Shown here one piece after another: positions 17,722-25,929 of a stretch of DNA of 64,000 nt. The position numbers were made by a program, and so were the translations under genes. The first letter of the stretch is position 1. Every line of letters starts with the position of its first letter. This DNA comes from Vicinamibacterales bacterium (GTDB lineage Bacteria > Acidobacteriota > Vicinamibacteria > Vicinamibacterales > UBA8438): NCBI GenBank assembly GCA_958296065.1, contig CATQHX010000007.1, positions 68,275-132,274 on the forward strand. Reading direction: 5' to 3'. The notes under the pieces are model-generated. The model was given only the letters and a program-made list of their open reading frames with translations, made no database searches and was not told the DNA's origin.

Positions 17722-19752
17722 ATGACCAGCCTGAGATCCGTAGCCCTGTCGATTCTCGTCGCGCTGGCCGGCGTCGTCGTCCCGGTGTCGGCGGAGCCTC
17801 TGGAGGCGGCCGCGGGGGCCGCCCAGGAATCCCAGCGCCGCTACCTGCTCGAGCGCATCGACGACGCCGCCATCGGCCAGATCTACGCCGACGGCTTCGA
17901 GGGGCTGGAGCTGCGTGAGAAGGTGCTCATCTGGCACCTGTACAACGCCGCGCTTGCCGGCCGCGACATCTTCTACGACCAGCGCTACGTTCACAACCTC
18001 GACATGCGCGAGACCTTCGAGGAGATTCTCACGCATTCCGACGGCGTCGACGAGGACACGCTGGAAGCGATTCACCGCTACGCCAAGCTCTTCTGGATCA
18101 ACACCGGCCCGTACAACAACCTCACCGCCCGCAAGTTCGTGGTCGACACGACGCCGGGGTCCTTCCGCGAGGCGGCGCACGCCGCTGTTGCGGCCGGCGC
18201 CACGTTCCCGGCCCGCGACGGCGAGAGCCTGGATGCCCTGCTCGATCGCCTGGAGCCGCTGTTCTTCGACGCCGGCGTGGATCCCATCCTGACCAACAAG
18301 ACGCCCGTCCCCGGCGACGACATGCTGTTGTCGAGCGCCAACAACCTGTACTCCGGCGTGTCGATGGCCGACCTCGAAGGCTTCGACGAGCAGTATCCGC
18401 TGAACTCGCGGCTGGTCAAGCGTGACGGCGAGCTCGTCGAGGAGGTCTACAGGATCGACGGCAACGGCCGCTACGCGAAGGAGCTCACCGAGGTGGTGCG
18501 CCATCTGCAAGCCGCGATTCCGTTCGCGACCGAGCCGATGGCGGCGGCGCTCGAGGCGCTGATCACCTGGTACCGCAGCGGCGAGCCGCTGGATCGGCGC
18601 GCCTACGACATCGCGTGGGTGGCCGACCAGGCGTCGCCGGTCGACACGATCAACGGTTTCACCGAGGTCTACATGGACGCGCGGGGCGCCAAGGGCGCCT
18701 GGGAGGCGCTGGTCTACTACGTCAACCGCGAGAAGACCGAGGCGATTCGGACCCTGGCCGAGCACGCCCAGTGGTTCGAGGACCGCATGCCATGGAATCC
18801 GCGCTACCGCAAGGCCGGAGTGCGCGGGATCACCGCCAACGCCATCGACGTCGTGATCGAGATCGGCGACGCGGGGCCGGTAACCCCGATCGGCATCAAT
18901 CTGCCGAACGACCAGACCGTCCGCGAGCAGTACGGCAGCAAGTCGATCTCGCTGTCGAACGTCATCGAGGCCTACGATCTCTCCGCACCCGCGGCCTATC
19001 GATCGGAGTTCACGTGGGACGAGGCCGAGACCGCCCGGGCGGAGCAATGGGGGAGCCTGGCCGGCGACATGACGACGAACATGCACGAGGTCATCGGGCA
19101 CGCCTCCGGCCAGCTCGCCGAGCGTCTCGGCGGCAACGCCCAGCCGTTCCTCCGCGAGCAGTACTCCGCGCTGGAAGAAGCCCGCGCCGACCTCATCGCG
19201 CTCTATTTCATCGCCGACCCGAAGCTGGTCGAGATTGGCATCTTCGAAGCCGAGGACCAGGCGGACATCGTGCTCGCGGAGTACGAGGCCTACGCGCGCA
19301 ACGCCATCCTGCAGCTCCGTCGCGTCCGCGAGGGGAACCAGTTGGAGCAGGACCATATGCGCAACCGGCAGATGGTGGTCCACTGGCTGATCGAGAACAC
19401 GGACGCGGTCGAGGTGCGCCGGCGGGACGGCAGGACCTACAACGTCGTGACCGATGCCGAGGCGTTCCGCGCCGGCGTCGCCACCTTGCTTGCCGAGGTG
19501 CAGCGGATCAAGTCGGAAGGCGACTACGACGCGGCCCGGTCGCTGTTCGAAACCTACGGCATCCGCTTCGATCCGGCGCTGCGCGACGAGGTGCTGGAGC
19601 GGGTCGCCCGCGTCGACCTGCCCTCCTACACCGGCTTCGTGATGCCGAAGCTGGAGGCGGTGACCGCCGCCGACGGCTCCATCACCGACGTGGCCATCTC
19701 CTATCCGCGGGACTTCACCCAGCAGATGCTGGAGTACTCGGGGAAGCGGTAG
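17722..19752 (+). CDS. Exported dipeptidyl peptidase III-like zinc peptidase (M49 family)
   Basis: 676 residues with a signal peptide (SVALSILVALAGVVVPVSA). The zinc site is clear: HEVIGHASGQ gives the family HExxGH motif and EEARADLIALYF gives the third ligand Glu. The preceding NMHEV and the region LPNDQTVREQYGSKSISLSNV are typical of the M49 fold. DPP-III removes dipeptides from short peptides. Start ATG 17722 has TTGGAGGAAC 8 nt upstream. Paired divergently with the S9 gene, so the two may work together in peptide scavenging outside the cell membrane. The last 20 residues are ordinary and the gene looks intact. Confidence 0.93.
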   Translation: MTSLRSVALSILVALAGVVVPVSAEPLEAAAGAAQESQRRYLLERIDDAAIGQIYADGFEGLELREKVLIWHLYNAALAGRDIFYDQRYVHNLDMRETFEEILTHSDGVDEDTLEAIHRYAKLFWINTGPYNNLTARKFVVDTTPGSFREAAHAAVAAGATFPARDGESLDALLDRLEPLFFDAGVDPILTNKTPVPGDDMLLSSANNLYSGVSMADLEGFDEQYPLNSRLVKRDGELVEEVYRIDGNGRYAKELTEVVRHLQAAIPFATEPMAAALEALITWYRSGEPLDRRAYDIAWVADQASPVDTINGFTEVYMDARGAKGAWEALVYYVNREKTEAIRTLAEHAQWFEDRMPWNPRYRKAGVRGITANAIDVVIEIGDAGPVTPIGINLPNDQTVREQYGSKSISLSNVIEAYDLSAPAAYRSEFTWDEAETARAEQWGSLAGDMTTNMHEVIGHASGQLAERLGGNAQPFLREQYSALEEARADLIALYFIADPKLVEIGIFEAEDQADIVLAEYEAYARNAILQLRRVREGNQLEQDHMRNRQMVVHWLIENTDAVEVRRRDGRTYNVVTDAEAFRAGVATLLAEVQRIKSEGDYDAARSLFETYGIRFDPALRDEVLERVARVDLPSYTGFVMPKLEAVTAADGSITDVAISYPRDFTQQMLEYSGKR

Positions 19753-19864
19753 GCGTCCCTGGGGCCAAGCGGTGAAGGCGGCGGGGTTGTCCCCGCCGCG
19801 CGCCCTCCCGGTCTCCTTCCCGTGGCGGCCTGCGAGGCCGCCGCGGACGCCTTCGAGTGCCCGG

Positions 19865-20536
19865 CTACCGTCCGGTCAGCAGCGCTCGCAGCCGGAGAAC
19901 GCCCTCGCTGGCCGGGCCGACCACCGGGGCCGCGTGCGCGGCGGCGCTGCGGGGCAGGATGCGCTCCATCGAGAACTGCGCGAACAGGATGGCCGTCCCG
20001 TCGTCGATGGCCCGCACCGCCTCGAGCACGAGCTCGTCGTGGCGCGCAGGGTCGCCGCCCACCAGCGCGTCCAGCGCGCCGTCCACAGCCGAACGGGTGA
20101 TCGACAGCGGGTGCGACCGCCGGGACGCCTCCGCCTCGATCTCCGCCGCCAGCAGCACGGAGGAGTCCGGCGCCGTCGACATCACGTGCAGCGGACGGTC
20201 GAGAGAGAACGCGCGCTCGACGATGCCGTCGAACGACGTCATCACCGGAATGTCCATCCCTTCGCGCGCCCGCTTGGTCATGTCCCCGAAGAAGGAGCCG
20301 GTGACGATGATCGCTTCGGCCCCGGTTGACGCGCTGTATTTCACGAGCCGATCGACACGGGCGCCGAGCTCCGCGTCGTCGGCCGACCCGCGGCTGCGGT
20401 CGAGGTAGAGCGAGCCGTCGAGCAGATGGGCGACATCGGCCGCCGACCAGTTCCGGTCGAAGGCGGTCTGCGTCGTCGGGATCGCGTTCATCAGCGCGTG
20501 GATGGCGCCGATACGGTAGCGTCGCTGCTGCGTCAT
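19865..20536 (-). CDS. Asp/Glu racemase-fold protein without cysteines
   Basis: 223 residues with the layout of the aspartate/glutamate/hydantoin racemase fold: RIGAIHALMNAI at the start, GAEAIIVTGSFFGDM at the first active-site strand, MDIPVMTSFDGIVERAF, VMSTAPDSS, and GTAILFAQFSMERI at the second. In classical members a Cys stands in each of the two active-site loops (ACTS and a later Cys). Here the positions read TGSF and AQFS, and the whole protein has no Cys. It therefore cannot use the two-thiol mechanism. It may be a decarboxylase-like, lyase-like or non-catalytic relative. Monocistronic as far as can be seen. Confidence 0.8.
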   Translation of the reverse strand: MTQQRRYRIGAIHALMNAIPTTQTAFDRNWSAADVAHLLDGSLYLDRSRGSADDAELGARVDRLVKYSASTGAEAIIVTGSFFGDMTKRAREGMDIPVMTSFDGIVERAFSLDRPLHVMSTAPDSSVLLAAEIEAEASRRSHPLSITRSAVDGALDALVGGDPARHDELVLEAVRAIDDGTAILFAQFSMERILPRSAAAHAAPVVGPASEGVLRLRALLTGR

Positions 20537-20891
20537 GGTACCGCTCCAGTCCCTTCGTGCGTTCTCTCCGGCGGACGTCCGGCACTGCCGCCCCGGCCCT
20601 ATAACGGCGGCCCATCGCCGCGTCCCCCCCGATCGCGCTACGTCGTCATTCCGATGCCGCGTACGACTTGCTGAAGCCGTTGCGGCTGTTCGTCACGGTG
20701 AACGTGCCGTCCCGGCGCGCGTCGATGAACCGGACTCGGGCAATGAGCAACGCAGGTTGACGATTATAGGCAGATCCCGGCCGGGGAGCCTGCCGCAAGG
20801 CGGGGGCGCCTGGCCCGATGCTCGTCGCTTCCGGCTCCCGATTTGCCGCCCAGCCGGGCCTGGCAGGAATGTCTGCACCGTTTCTGCGGCG
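20537..20891. other. Intergenic stretch between the racemase-like and coiled-coil genes
   Basis: 355 bp upstream of the racemase-like gene. Apart from the possible gene remnant at 20646-20775 on the minus strand I see no promoter, RNA or repeat that I can defend. Confidence 0.5.
20646..20775 (-). pseudogene. Possible C-terminal remnant of a protein gene
   Basis: In one minus-strand frame, ending at a TGA at 20646-20648, the sequence reads RQPALLIARVRFIDARRDGT followed by FTVTNSRNGFSKSYAASE. This has the alternating hydrophobic pattern of a real C-terminal beta-strand tail, with no start codon or RBS in the region before it. It may be the end of a gene whose front was deleted; the origin is not recognised with certainty. 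Without a search this remains tentative. Confidence 0.3.
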
Positions 20892-21473
20892 CTAGCGCAA
20901 CCAGCCCGGAGGAACGCCGGCGCGGCGCGCCTCTTCCTGAATGCCGCGGATCTGCTGCTGCAGTCGCTCCGTTTCCGCCTGCGTGCGATCGAGTTCCGCC
21001 AGCGCCTCGGTCCGCTGGCGTTCCACCACCCGGCGCCGCGCCGGATCGTCCATCGCGGTGAACTGCGCCCACAGGCCGTCCGCCCGATTCTGGAGAGCGG
21101 ACGCCGTCAATTCGGCGCGCGCCCGCGCTTGCTGCGCGGTCGTCATGCGCGCCCGCCACTCGTCCTCACCGGGGATGTCATCGGCTGCCGGCGCGGCGCC
21201 GTCATCCTGCCCGGTGCCGATACCGCTCGCGGCGCGTCCGGTCCCTGCGTCGGCCTCGGTCACCGGCGCGGACGGGAGAACCCCGATGGTCAGTCCGCCC
21301 CGGTCGCGCAGGTCGTCGTTCGTGTAGACCCTGGACCGGTCCCGGGGTGCGATGGCAGCGCGCCGGGCCTGCTCTTGCCGGGCTATGTCGACCAGCGATT
21401 GTGCCGGCGCACCGCTCGCGGCCACCGTGCACAACAGAGCCGCTCCTGCGATCAGTCTGATCTCGCGCTTCAT
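20892..21473 (-). CDS. Secreted protein of unknown function with C-terminal coiled coil
   Basis: 193 residues from MKREIRLIAGAALLCTVAAS, a clear signal peptide with cleavage near GAPAQS. The mature N-terminus SLVDIARQEQARRAAI is followed by a low-complexity Asp/Ala/Gly segment. The last 90 residues are charged helix with heptads (WRARMTTAQQARARAELTAS, RRRVVERQRTEALAELDRTQ). ATG 21473 is used; the frame opens 31 codons earlier without signal-like sequence. No known family. A structural or periplasmic binding role is possible, nothing more. Confidence 0.75.
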   Translation of the reverse strand: MKREIRLIAGAALLCTVAASGAPAQSLVDIARQEQARRAAIAPRDRSRVYTNDDLRDRGGLTIGVLPSAPVTEADAGTGRAASGIGTGQDDGAAPAADDIPGEDEWRARMTTAQQARARAELTASALQNRADGLWAQFTAMDDPARRRVVERQRTEALAELDRTQAETERLQQQIRGIQEEARRAGVPPGWLR

Positions 21474-21778
21474 ATTCGTCCTCCCGATGCCCCTGTCGCA
21501 ATGCACAACTCGTACCGGATGACGCTGCGGCAGGAGCGGGTCCGTCGCGTCTTCGAGATGCGCCACGCGGGCCGTGCGAGCGTACCGTGCCGCGCGACAG
21601 AACCGCCCCGGCTCGGTTCCGCGGCCGGCGCATCGGCGGGCCGGCAGTCGAGGCGCGGTAGAATGGCGTCACCGCTCGTCCGGCGGAACCGCAACGTTAC
21701 GCTCGCGGCAATCGTCTATTGCCTTACGGGACGTCGCGGAACACCGTTGCAGGGCGGCGCAATCGAAGACCACGCCCC
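21474..21778. other. Divergent intergenic region before the BshA-like gene
   Basis: 305 bp between divergent genes. It must hold promoters for both sides but I see no pair of boxes with good spacing; TAGAAT at about 21659 is a possible plus-strand -10 without a -35. A small hairpin, GGCAAT with a 5-nt loop (21707-21723), lies 55 bp before the start. Confidence 0.4.
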
Positions 21779-22975
21779 ATGAACGTAGGCATCGTCTGCT
21801 ACGCATCCGTCGGCGGCAGCGGCATCGTCGCCACGGAGCTCGCCAAGGGGCTTGCGCGGCGCGGCCACGAGGTACGCCTCATCAGCAGCGAGCCGCCGGT
21901 GCGCCTGGGAGACTTCCAGGCGGGACTGGCATTCCATGCCGTCCGGACACCCGGCTATCCGCTGTTCCGGGAGCCGCAGTACCTGTTGACGCTGGCCAAC
22001 AAGATCGTCGAGGTCTGTCGAGAGGGGAGGCTCGACATCATTCACGCGCACTATGCCGTGCCGCATGCGACCGCGGCCTATTTGGCCCGGCAGATCCTGG
22101 CCGCCTCGACCGACGGGCACGTCCCGCGGGTCATCACGACGCTGCATGGCACGGACGTCACGCTGATCGGGAGCGACCCGTCCTATCTGGAGACGGTGGC
22201 GTTCTCCATCGACCAGTCGGACGGCGTCACCACGGTTTCCGGCAGCCTGCGGGACGATACCTACCGTCAACTGCCGGTGCGCGCGCACATCGAGGTCATT
22301 CCCAACTTCCTCGATTGTCAGGACCATCGGCGGGTCGCCGATGCGGGTCTGGCGGCACGCTATCGGGGCGGCGCGCCCGACACGAAGCTGGTGATTCACG
22401 TCTCGAACTTCAGACCGGTGAAACGAGCCGGCGTGGTGGTTGAGCTGTTTCGCCGCATTCGTGAACAGGTACCGGCGCGTCTGCTGCTGGTGGGTGACGG
22501 CCCCGAGCTGTCCACGGCCTGTCGGCGGGCGCGCGAGCTGGGATTGGCCGGCGACCTCGAGCCGCTTGGCGAGCAGGAGCTGGTGGTACCGCTGCTGTCG
22601 GTCGCCGACCTGTGCCTGCTGCCCTCGGCGCAGGAGAGCTTCGGCGTTGCGGCGCTCGAGGCGATGGCATGTGAAGTCCCGGTGGTCGCTTCGCGAGTGG
22701 GCGGACTGCCCGAGGTGATTACCGACGGCGAGTCCGGATTCCTGCGCGATCCGGACGACCTCGACGGCATGACCGAGTGCGCCGTCCGGCTGCTGACGAA
22801 TCCTGCGCTGCACGGCCGCATAACGGCGGGCGGTTGGCGGACGGTTCACGAACGCTTCTGCGCCGACGAGGTCGTGCCGCGCTACGAGGCGTTCTACAAG
22901 GCCGTGCTCGAACGCGACGCGCCCGCGGTGCGGGATGGCGCGGCGGTCCCGGCGCGGTCTCCGGCCGGCCCCTGA
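21779..22975 (+). CDS. bshA: GT4 glycosyltransferase, probable N-acetyl-alpha-D-glucosaminyl L-malate synthase
   Basis: First enzyme of bacillithiol synthesis: UDP-GlcNAc plus L-malate to GlcNAc-malate. 398 residues. MNVGIVCYASVGGSGIVATELAKGLARRGHEV is the typical BshA opening (Y-S/A-x-GGSG). IIHAHYAVPHATAAYLARQI, TTLHGTDVTLIG and VIPNFLD are also characteristic. The GT4 donor site is HVSNFRPVKRAG with the Glu-x7-Glu motif in QESFGVAALEAMACEVPVVAS. The start at 21779 begins directly on the first beta strand; the frame is open 20 codons upstream. A bshB-type deacetylase should act next; the PIG-L protein downstream has a signal peptide and is not obviously it. Confidence 0.85.
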   Translation: MNVGIVCYASVGGSGIVATELAKGLARRGHEVRLISSEPPVRLGDFQAGLAFHAVRTPGYPLFREPQYLLTLANKIVEVCREGRLDIIHAHYAVPHATAAYLARQILAASTDGHVPRVITTLHGTDVTLIGSDPSYLETVAFSIDQSDGVTTVSGSLRDDTYRQLPVRAHIEVIPNFLDCQDHRRVADAGLAARYRGGAPDTKLVIHVSNFRPVKRAGVVVELFRRIREQVPARLLLVGDGPELSTACRRARELGLAGDLEPLGEQELVVPLLSVADLCLLPSAQESFGVAALEAMACEVPVVASRVGGLPEVITDGESGFLRDPDDLDGMTECAVRLLTNPALHGRITAGGWRTVHERFCADEVVPRYEAFYKAVLERDAPAVRDGAAVPARSPAGP

Positions 22976-23042
22976 CGCCCGTCACCCGTGATGCCCGCGG
23001 TCGCGGCTCTTCGTCACGGGCTGCCCGGTATACTGGGGAACC

Positions 23043-25754
23043 ATGCACGCCTATCGACTTACAGCGGCTCTTGTCGTGTCGCTCCCGATCGTCGCCGGCG
23101 CCTTTGCGACCGCGGTCCAGGCCCAACCGCTCGTATCCGGCGAGGGCCGGGCGGCGCTCGGGGTGGCCCTGCGCGCACTGAACAGCACGGGCGTCTTCAT
23201 GATGATCACGGCGCATCCCGACGACGAGAACAACGCGCTTCTCGCGCGGCTGTCGAAAGGGGAAGGCCACCGCACCGTCCTGCTCTCGGCAACGCGCGGC
23301 GACGGAGGCCAGAACGAGATCGGCGCCGAGCTGTTCGACGCCCTGGCCGTGTTGCGGACCGAGGAGTTGCATGCCGCGCACCGCCTGGACGGCGCCGAAC
23401 AGTACTTCAGCCGCGCCGTCGACTTCGGGTACTCGTTCAGCATCGAGGAGACCTTCGAACGGTGGGGGCGGGAGGAGATCCTGGGCGACTTCGTGCGGAT
23501 GATTCGCACCGTGCGCCCCGACGTGGTCTCCGCCCTGCCTCCCGAGGGGCGCGGCGGGGGCCAGCACCACCAGGCGTCGGCGGTGCTCGCGCACGAGGCG
23601 TGGCATGCTGCCGCCGATCCGGATCGCTTCCCGGAGCAGATTGCCGAGGGACTGGCGCCCTGGCAGGCGCGCAAGTTCTATTACCGCGTGGGATTTCCTT
23701 TCGGCATGGGGGCCGGGCCGCCGGGATTCCGCGGGCGGTCGACACCGGATCCGAACGTGACCACGGTGGACCTGGGCGGCTATGACCCGTTGCTCGGGAC
23801 CACTTACGCGGAGATCGGGAGCCTCGCCCGCGGCATGCACAAGTGCCAGGGCACCTCGCAACTGATCGCGCTGCCGTCCGGCGCGGCCGGCGGCCGTTAC
23901 CTGCTCGCCGAGACGACCATTGCGGAGCACTCGGTGGCGGCCGACACCTCTCTGTTCGACGGGGTGGACACCTCCATCAGAGGGCTCGCGGGCTTCGCCG
24001 GAGAGAACCCGCCCGACGAGCTGGTGCGGGCGCTCGGACTGATCGACGAAAACGCATCCGAGGCCCTGCGGCACTTCGAGCAGGGTCTGGATCGATTTCA
24101 CACGGTCGGTGGGGGGGCGATGCGCGGATCGGGGTACGAGCCGCTGATCTCGGGTCTGGAGACCGTGCGCGATCTGCGCGCCCGGCTCGCGGGACTGGAG
24201 TTGTCCGAGCATGCCCGGCGGGAGATCGATGCCCGGCTGGCCGCCAAGGAGCGCCAGTTCGAGCGGGCCGTCCTGCTCGACTCCGCGGTGCACATCGACG
24301 CGTTCGCCGACGACGGCGTCGTGACGCCCGGCCAACCGGTGGAGGTGACCGTGCGGGCGGCGAACCACGGCGCCGGCGGCAGCGGTTCCGGTGTGACCGT
24401 CCGTGGTGTCAGCCTCCTTGGCTTCGACGGCGAGGCGGAGTGCGAGAGCGGGCCGATCGGCGCGGGCGGCGTGTCCGTCTGCGACCAGCGGGTGCGGATT
24501 CCCGCCGACGCCCGGCCTACCGACATCCACTGGAGCCATGTCGCGGAAGCGGATCGCTATGTCCTGGATCCGGACGTGCCGTTCGGATTGCCGTTCCGTC
24601 CGACGCCGTTCCGTACGGTAGTCGAGATCGAGCTGGGGGGGCGGGCGCGCATCGCCGTGGAAAGGCCGGTTCGCTACCGCTACGTCGACGACGTGTTCAC
24701 GGGCGAGAAGCGGATGGACCTGCAGGTCGTACCGCGCTTCGCCGTTTCCATGACGCCCGAGATCGCCATCATCCCTGCCGGTTCCGGCACCGTGCGCGAG
24801 GTGCGGGTCACGGTGACCAACACCGGATCGGACGCGGCGGAAGGTTCCGTCCTCCTCGCTCTGCCCGAGGGATGGACTGCGGCGCCGTCGAGCATACCCG
24901 TGCGGCTGTCGCGCGAGGACGAGTCGCGCACGGTGCGCTTCAGCGTGTCGGCGGGTGGAGCCGCGGCGGGCGAATACGCCGTGAGCGCGATGGTCGAGAA
25001 CGCGGGAGAGAGGTTCGAGCGCGGCTACCAGGTGATCGAGTATCCGCACATCGAGCGGCGGCACATCGGCCGGCCGGCTGCCGGCACGTTCCAGGTCATC
25101 GACGTTGCCATCGCGCCGGACCTGGTGGTCGGCTACATCGAAGGCGTCGGCGATGCCGTGCCGCCGGCCATCGAGCAGCTCGGCGCGCACCTCGAGTTCA
25201 TCGACGCCGACGATCTGGCGTGGGGCGACCTGTCGCGCTTCGATGTGATCGTCACCGGCGTACGAGCCTACGAGCGGCGCCAGGATCTGCGTGCGAACAA
25301 CGACCGTTTGCTGGAGTACGCCGACAACGGTGGGACCGTGATCGTCCAGTACAACAAGTTCGAGTTCAACCAAACGCAGTACGGCCCGTATCCGGCCGTC
25401 GTCAGCCGCAACCGGGTCACCGACGAGGCGGCGCCCATTCGCATTCTCGCCAACGACCATCCCGTCTTCGCCTGGCCCAATCCGATCGGCCCGGCCACCT
25501 GGGATCAATGGGTGCAGGAGCGCGGGCTGTACTTCCTGGGCGAGCGTGACGAGCGCTATGCCGACCTGGTCGAGCTGGAGGATACCTTCGAGTACAATCC
25601 CGGCCTCAAGCGGGGAGCGCTCGTGGAGGCGGAGCCGGGCCGTGGACGTTGGATCTATGTCGGACTCGGGCTCTGGCGGCAGTTGCCCGCGGGCACGACC
25701 GGCGCGTACGCGCTGCTCGCCAATCTGCTCAGCCTGGGAGCCGGCGGGCGGTAG
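23043..25754 (+). CDS. Large secreted PIG-L/LmbE-family deacetylase with C-terminal beta and Rossmann-like domains
   Basis: 903 residues with a signal peptide (LTAALVVSLPIVAGAFATAVQA). Residues 50-250 form the PIG-L domain: MITAHPDDENNALL gives the zinc motif AHPDDE, and QHHQASAVLAHEAWHAA supplies the third ligand. Zinc-dependent N-deacetylation of a sugar or glycolipid is the usual reaction. The middle has two NEW3/CARDB-like beta-sandwiches (VTPGQPVEVTVRAANHGAGG, REVRVTVTNTGSDAAEGSV). The end (VVGYIEGVGDAVPPAIEQLG, FDVIVTGVRAYERR, NGGTVIVQYN) resembles a glutamine-amidotransferase-like Rossmann domain. It lies 67 nt after bshA, but export argues against a bacillithiol role; an extracellular glycan substrate is more likely. 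Confidence 0.88.
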   Translation: MHAYRLTAALVVSLPIVAGAFATAVQAQPLVSGEGRAALGVALRALNSTGVFMMITAHPDDENNALLARLSKGEGHRTVLLSATRGDGGQNEIGAELFDALAVLRTEELHAAHRLDGAEQYFSRAVDFGYSFSIEETFERWGREEILGDFVRMIRTVRPDVVSALPPEGRGGGQHHQASAVLAHEAWHAAADPDRFPEQIAEGLAPWQARKFYYRVGFPFGMGAGPPGFRGRSTPDPNVTTVDLGGYDPLLGTTYAEIGSLARGMHKCQGTSQLIALPSGAAGGRYLLAETTIAEHSVAADTSLFDGVDTSIRGLAGFAGENPPDELVRALGLIDENASEALRHFEQGLDRFHTVGGGAMRGSGYEPLISGLETVRDLRARLAGLELSEHARREIDARLAAKERQFERAVLLDSAVHIDAFADDGVVTPGQPVEVTVRAANHGAGGSGSGVTVRGVSLLGFDGEAECESGPIGAGGVSVCDQRVRIPADARPTDIHWSHVAEADRYVLDPDVPFGLPFRPTPFRTVVEIELGGRARIAVERPVRYRYVDDVFTGEKRMDLQVVPRFAVSMTPEIAIIPAGSGTVREVRVTVTNTGSDAAEGSVLLALPEGWTAAPSSIPVRLSREDESRTVRFSVSAGGAAAGEYAVSAMVENAGERFERGYQVIEYPHIERRHIGRPAAGTFQVIDVAIAPDLVVGYIEGVGDAVPPAIEQLGAHLEFIDADDLAWGDLSRFDVIVTGVRAYERRQDLRANNDRLLEYADNGGTVIVQYNKFEFNQTQYGPYPAVVSRNRVTDEAAPIRILANDHPVFAWPNPIGPATWDQWVQERGLYFLGERDERYADLVELEDTFEYNPGLKRGALVEAEPGRGRWIYVGLGLWRQLPAGTTGAYALLANLLSLGAGGR

Positions 25755-25758
25755 CGCT

Positions 25759-25788
25759 CCGAAACGCCTCGCTGGCTCGGCGTTTCGG
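25759..25788 (+). terminator. Hairpin after the PIG-L gene
   Basis: CCGAAACGCC and its exact complement GGCGTTTCGG form a 10-bp stem with a 10-nt loop, starting 4 nt after the stop codon. No U-tract follows (TCCATCCCCC), so it is either a weak terminator or an RNA-stabilising 3' hairpin. Confidence 0.5.
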
Positions 25789-25929
25789 TCCATCCCCCAG
25801 CTCCATTAGACCTTGTGCCGCAGCACTTCGCTCCGCTGGGTTCTGCGGCGCAAGCTCCCAGCGGTCTTTCGCAGGCCCAAGCGGGGGAGGGTCTCGAGGC
25901 GTGCTCCGCAGGCTGATTGAGCAACGGGG

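Noticed and set aside
15877..19383. 1168-codon open frame on the minus strand
   Set aside because: It spans parts of DPP-IV and the antisense of DPP-III in other frames; both of these have complete catalytic motifs.
22719..25793. 1024-codon open frame opposite the PIG-L gene
   Set aside because: Shadow without domains; the plus strand has the zinc motif AHPDDE.
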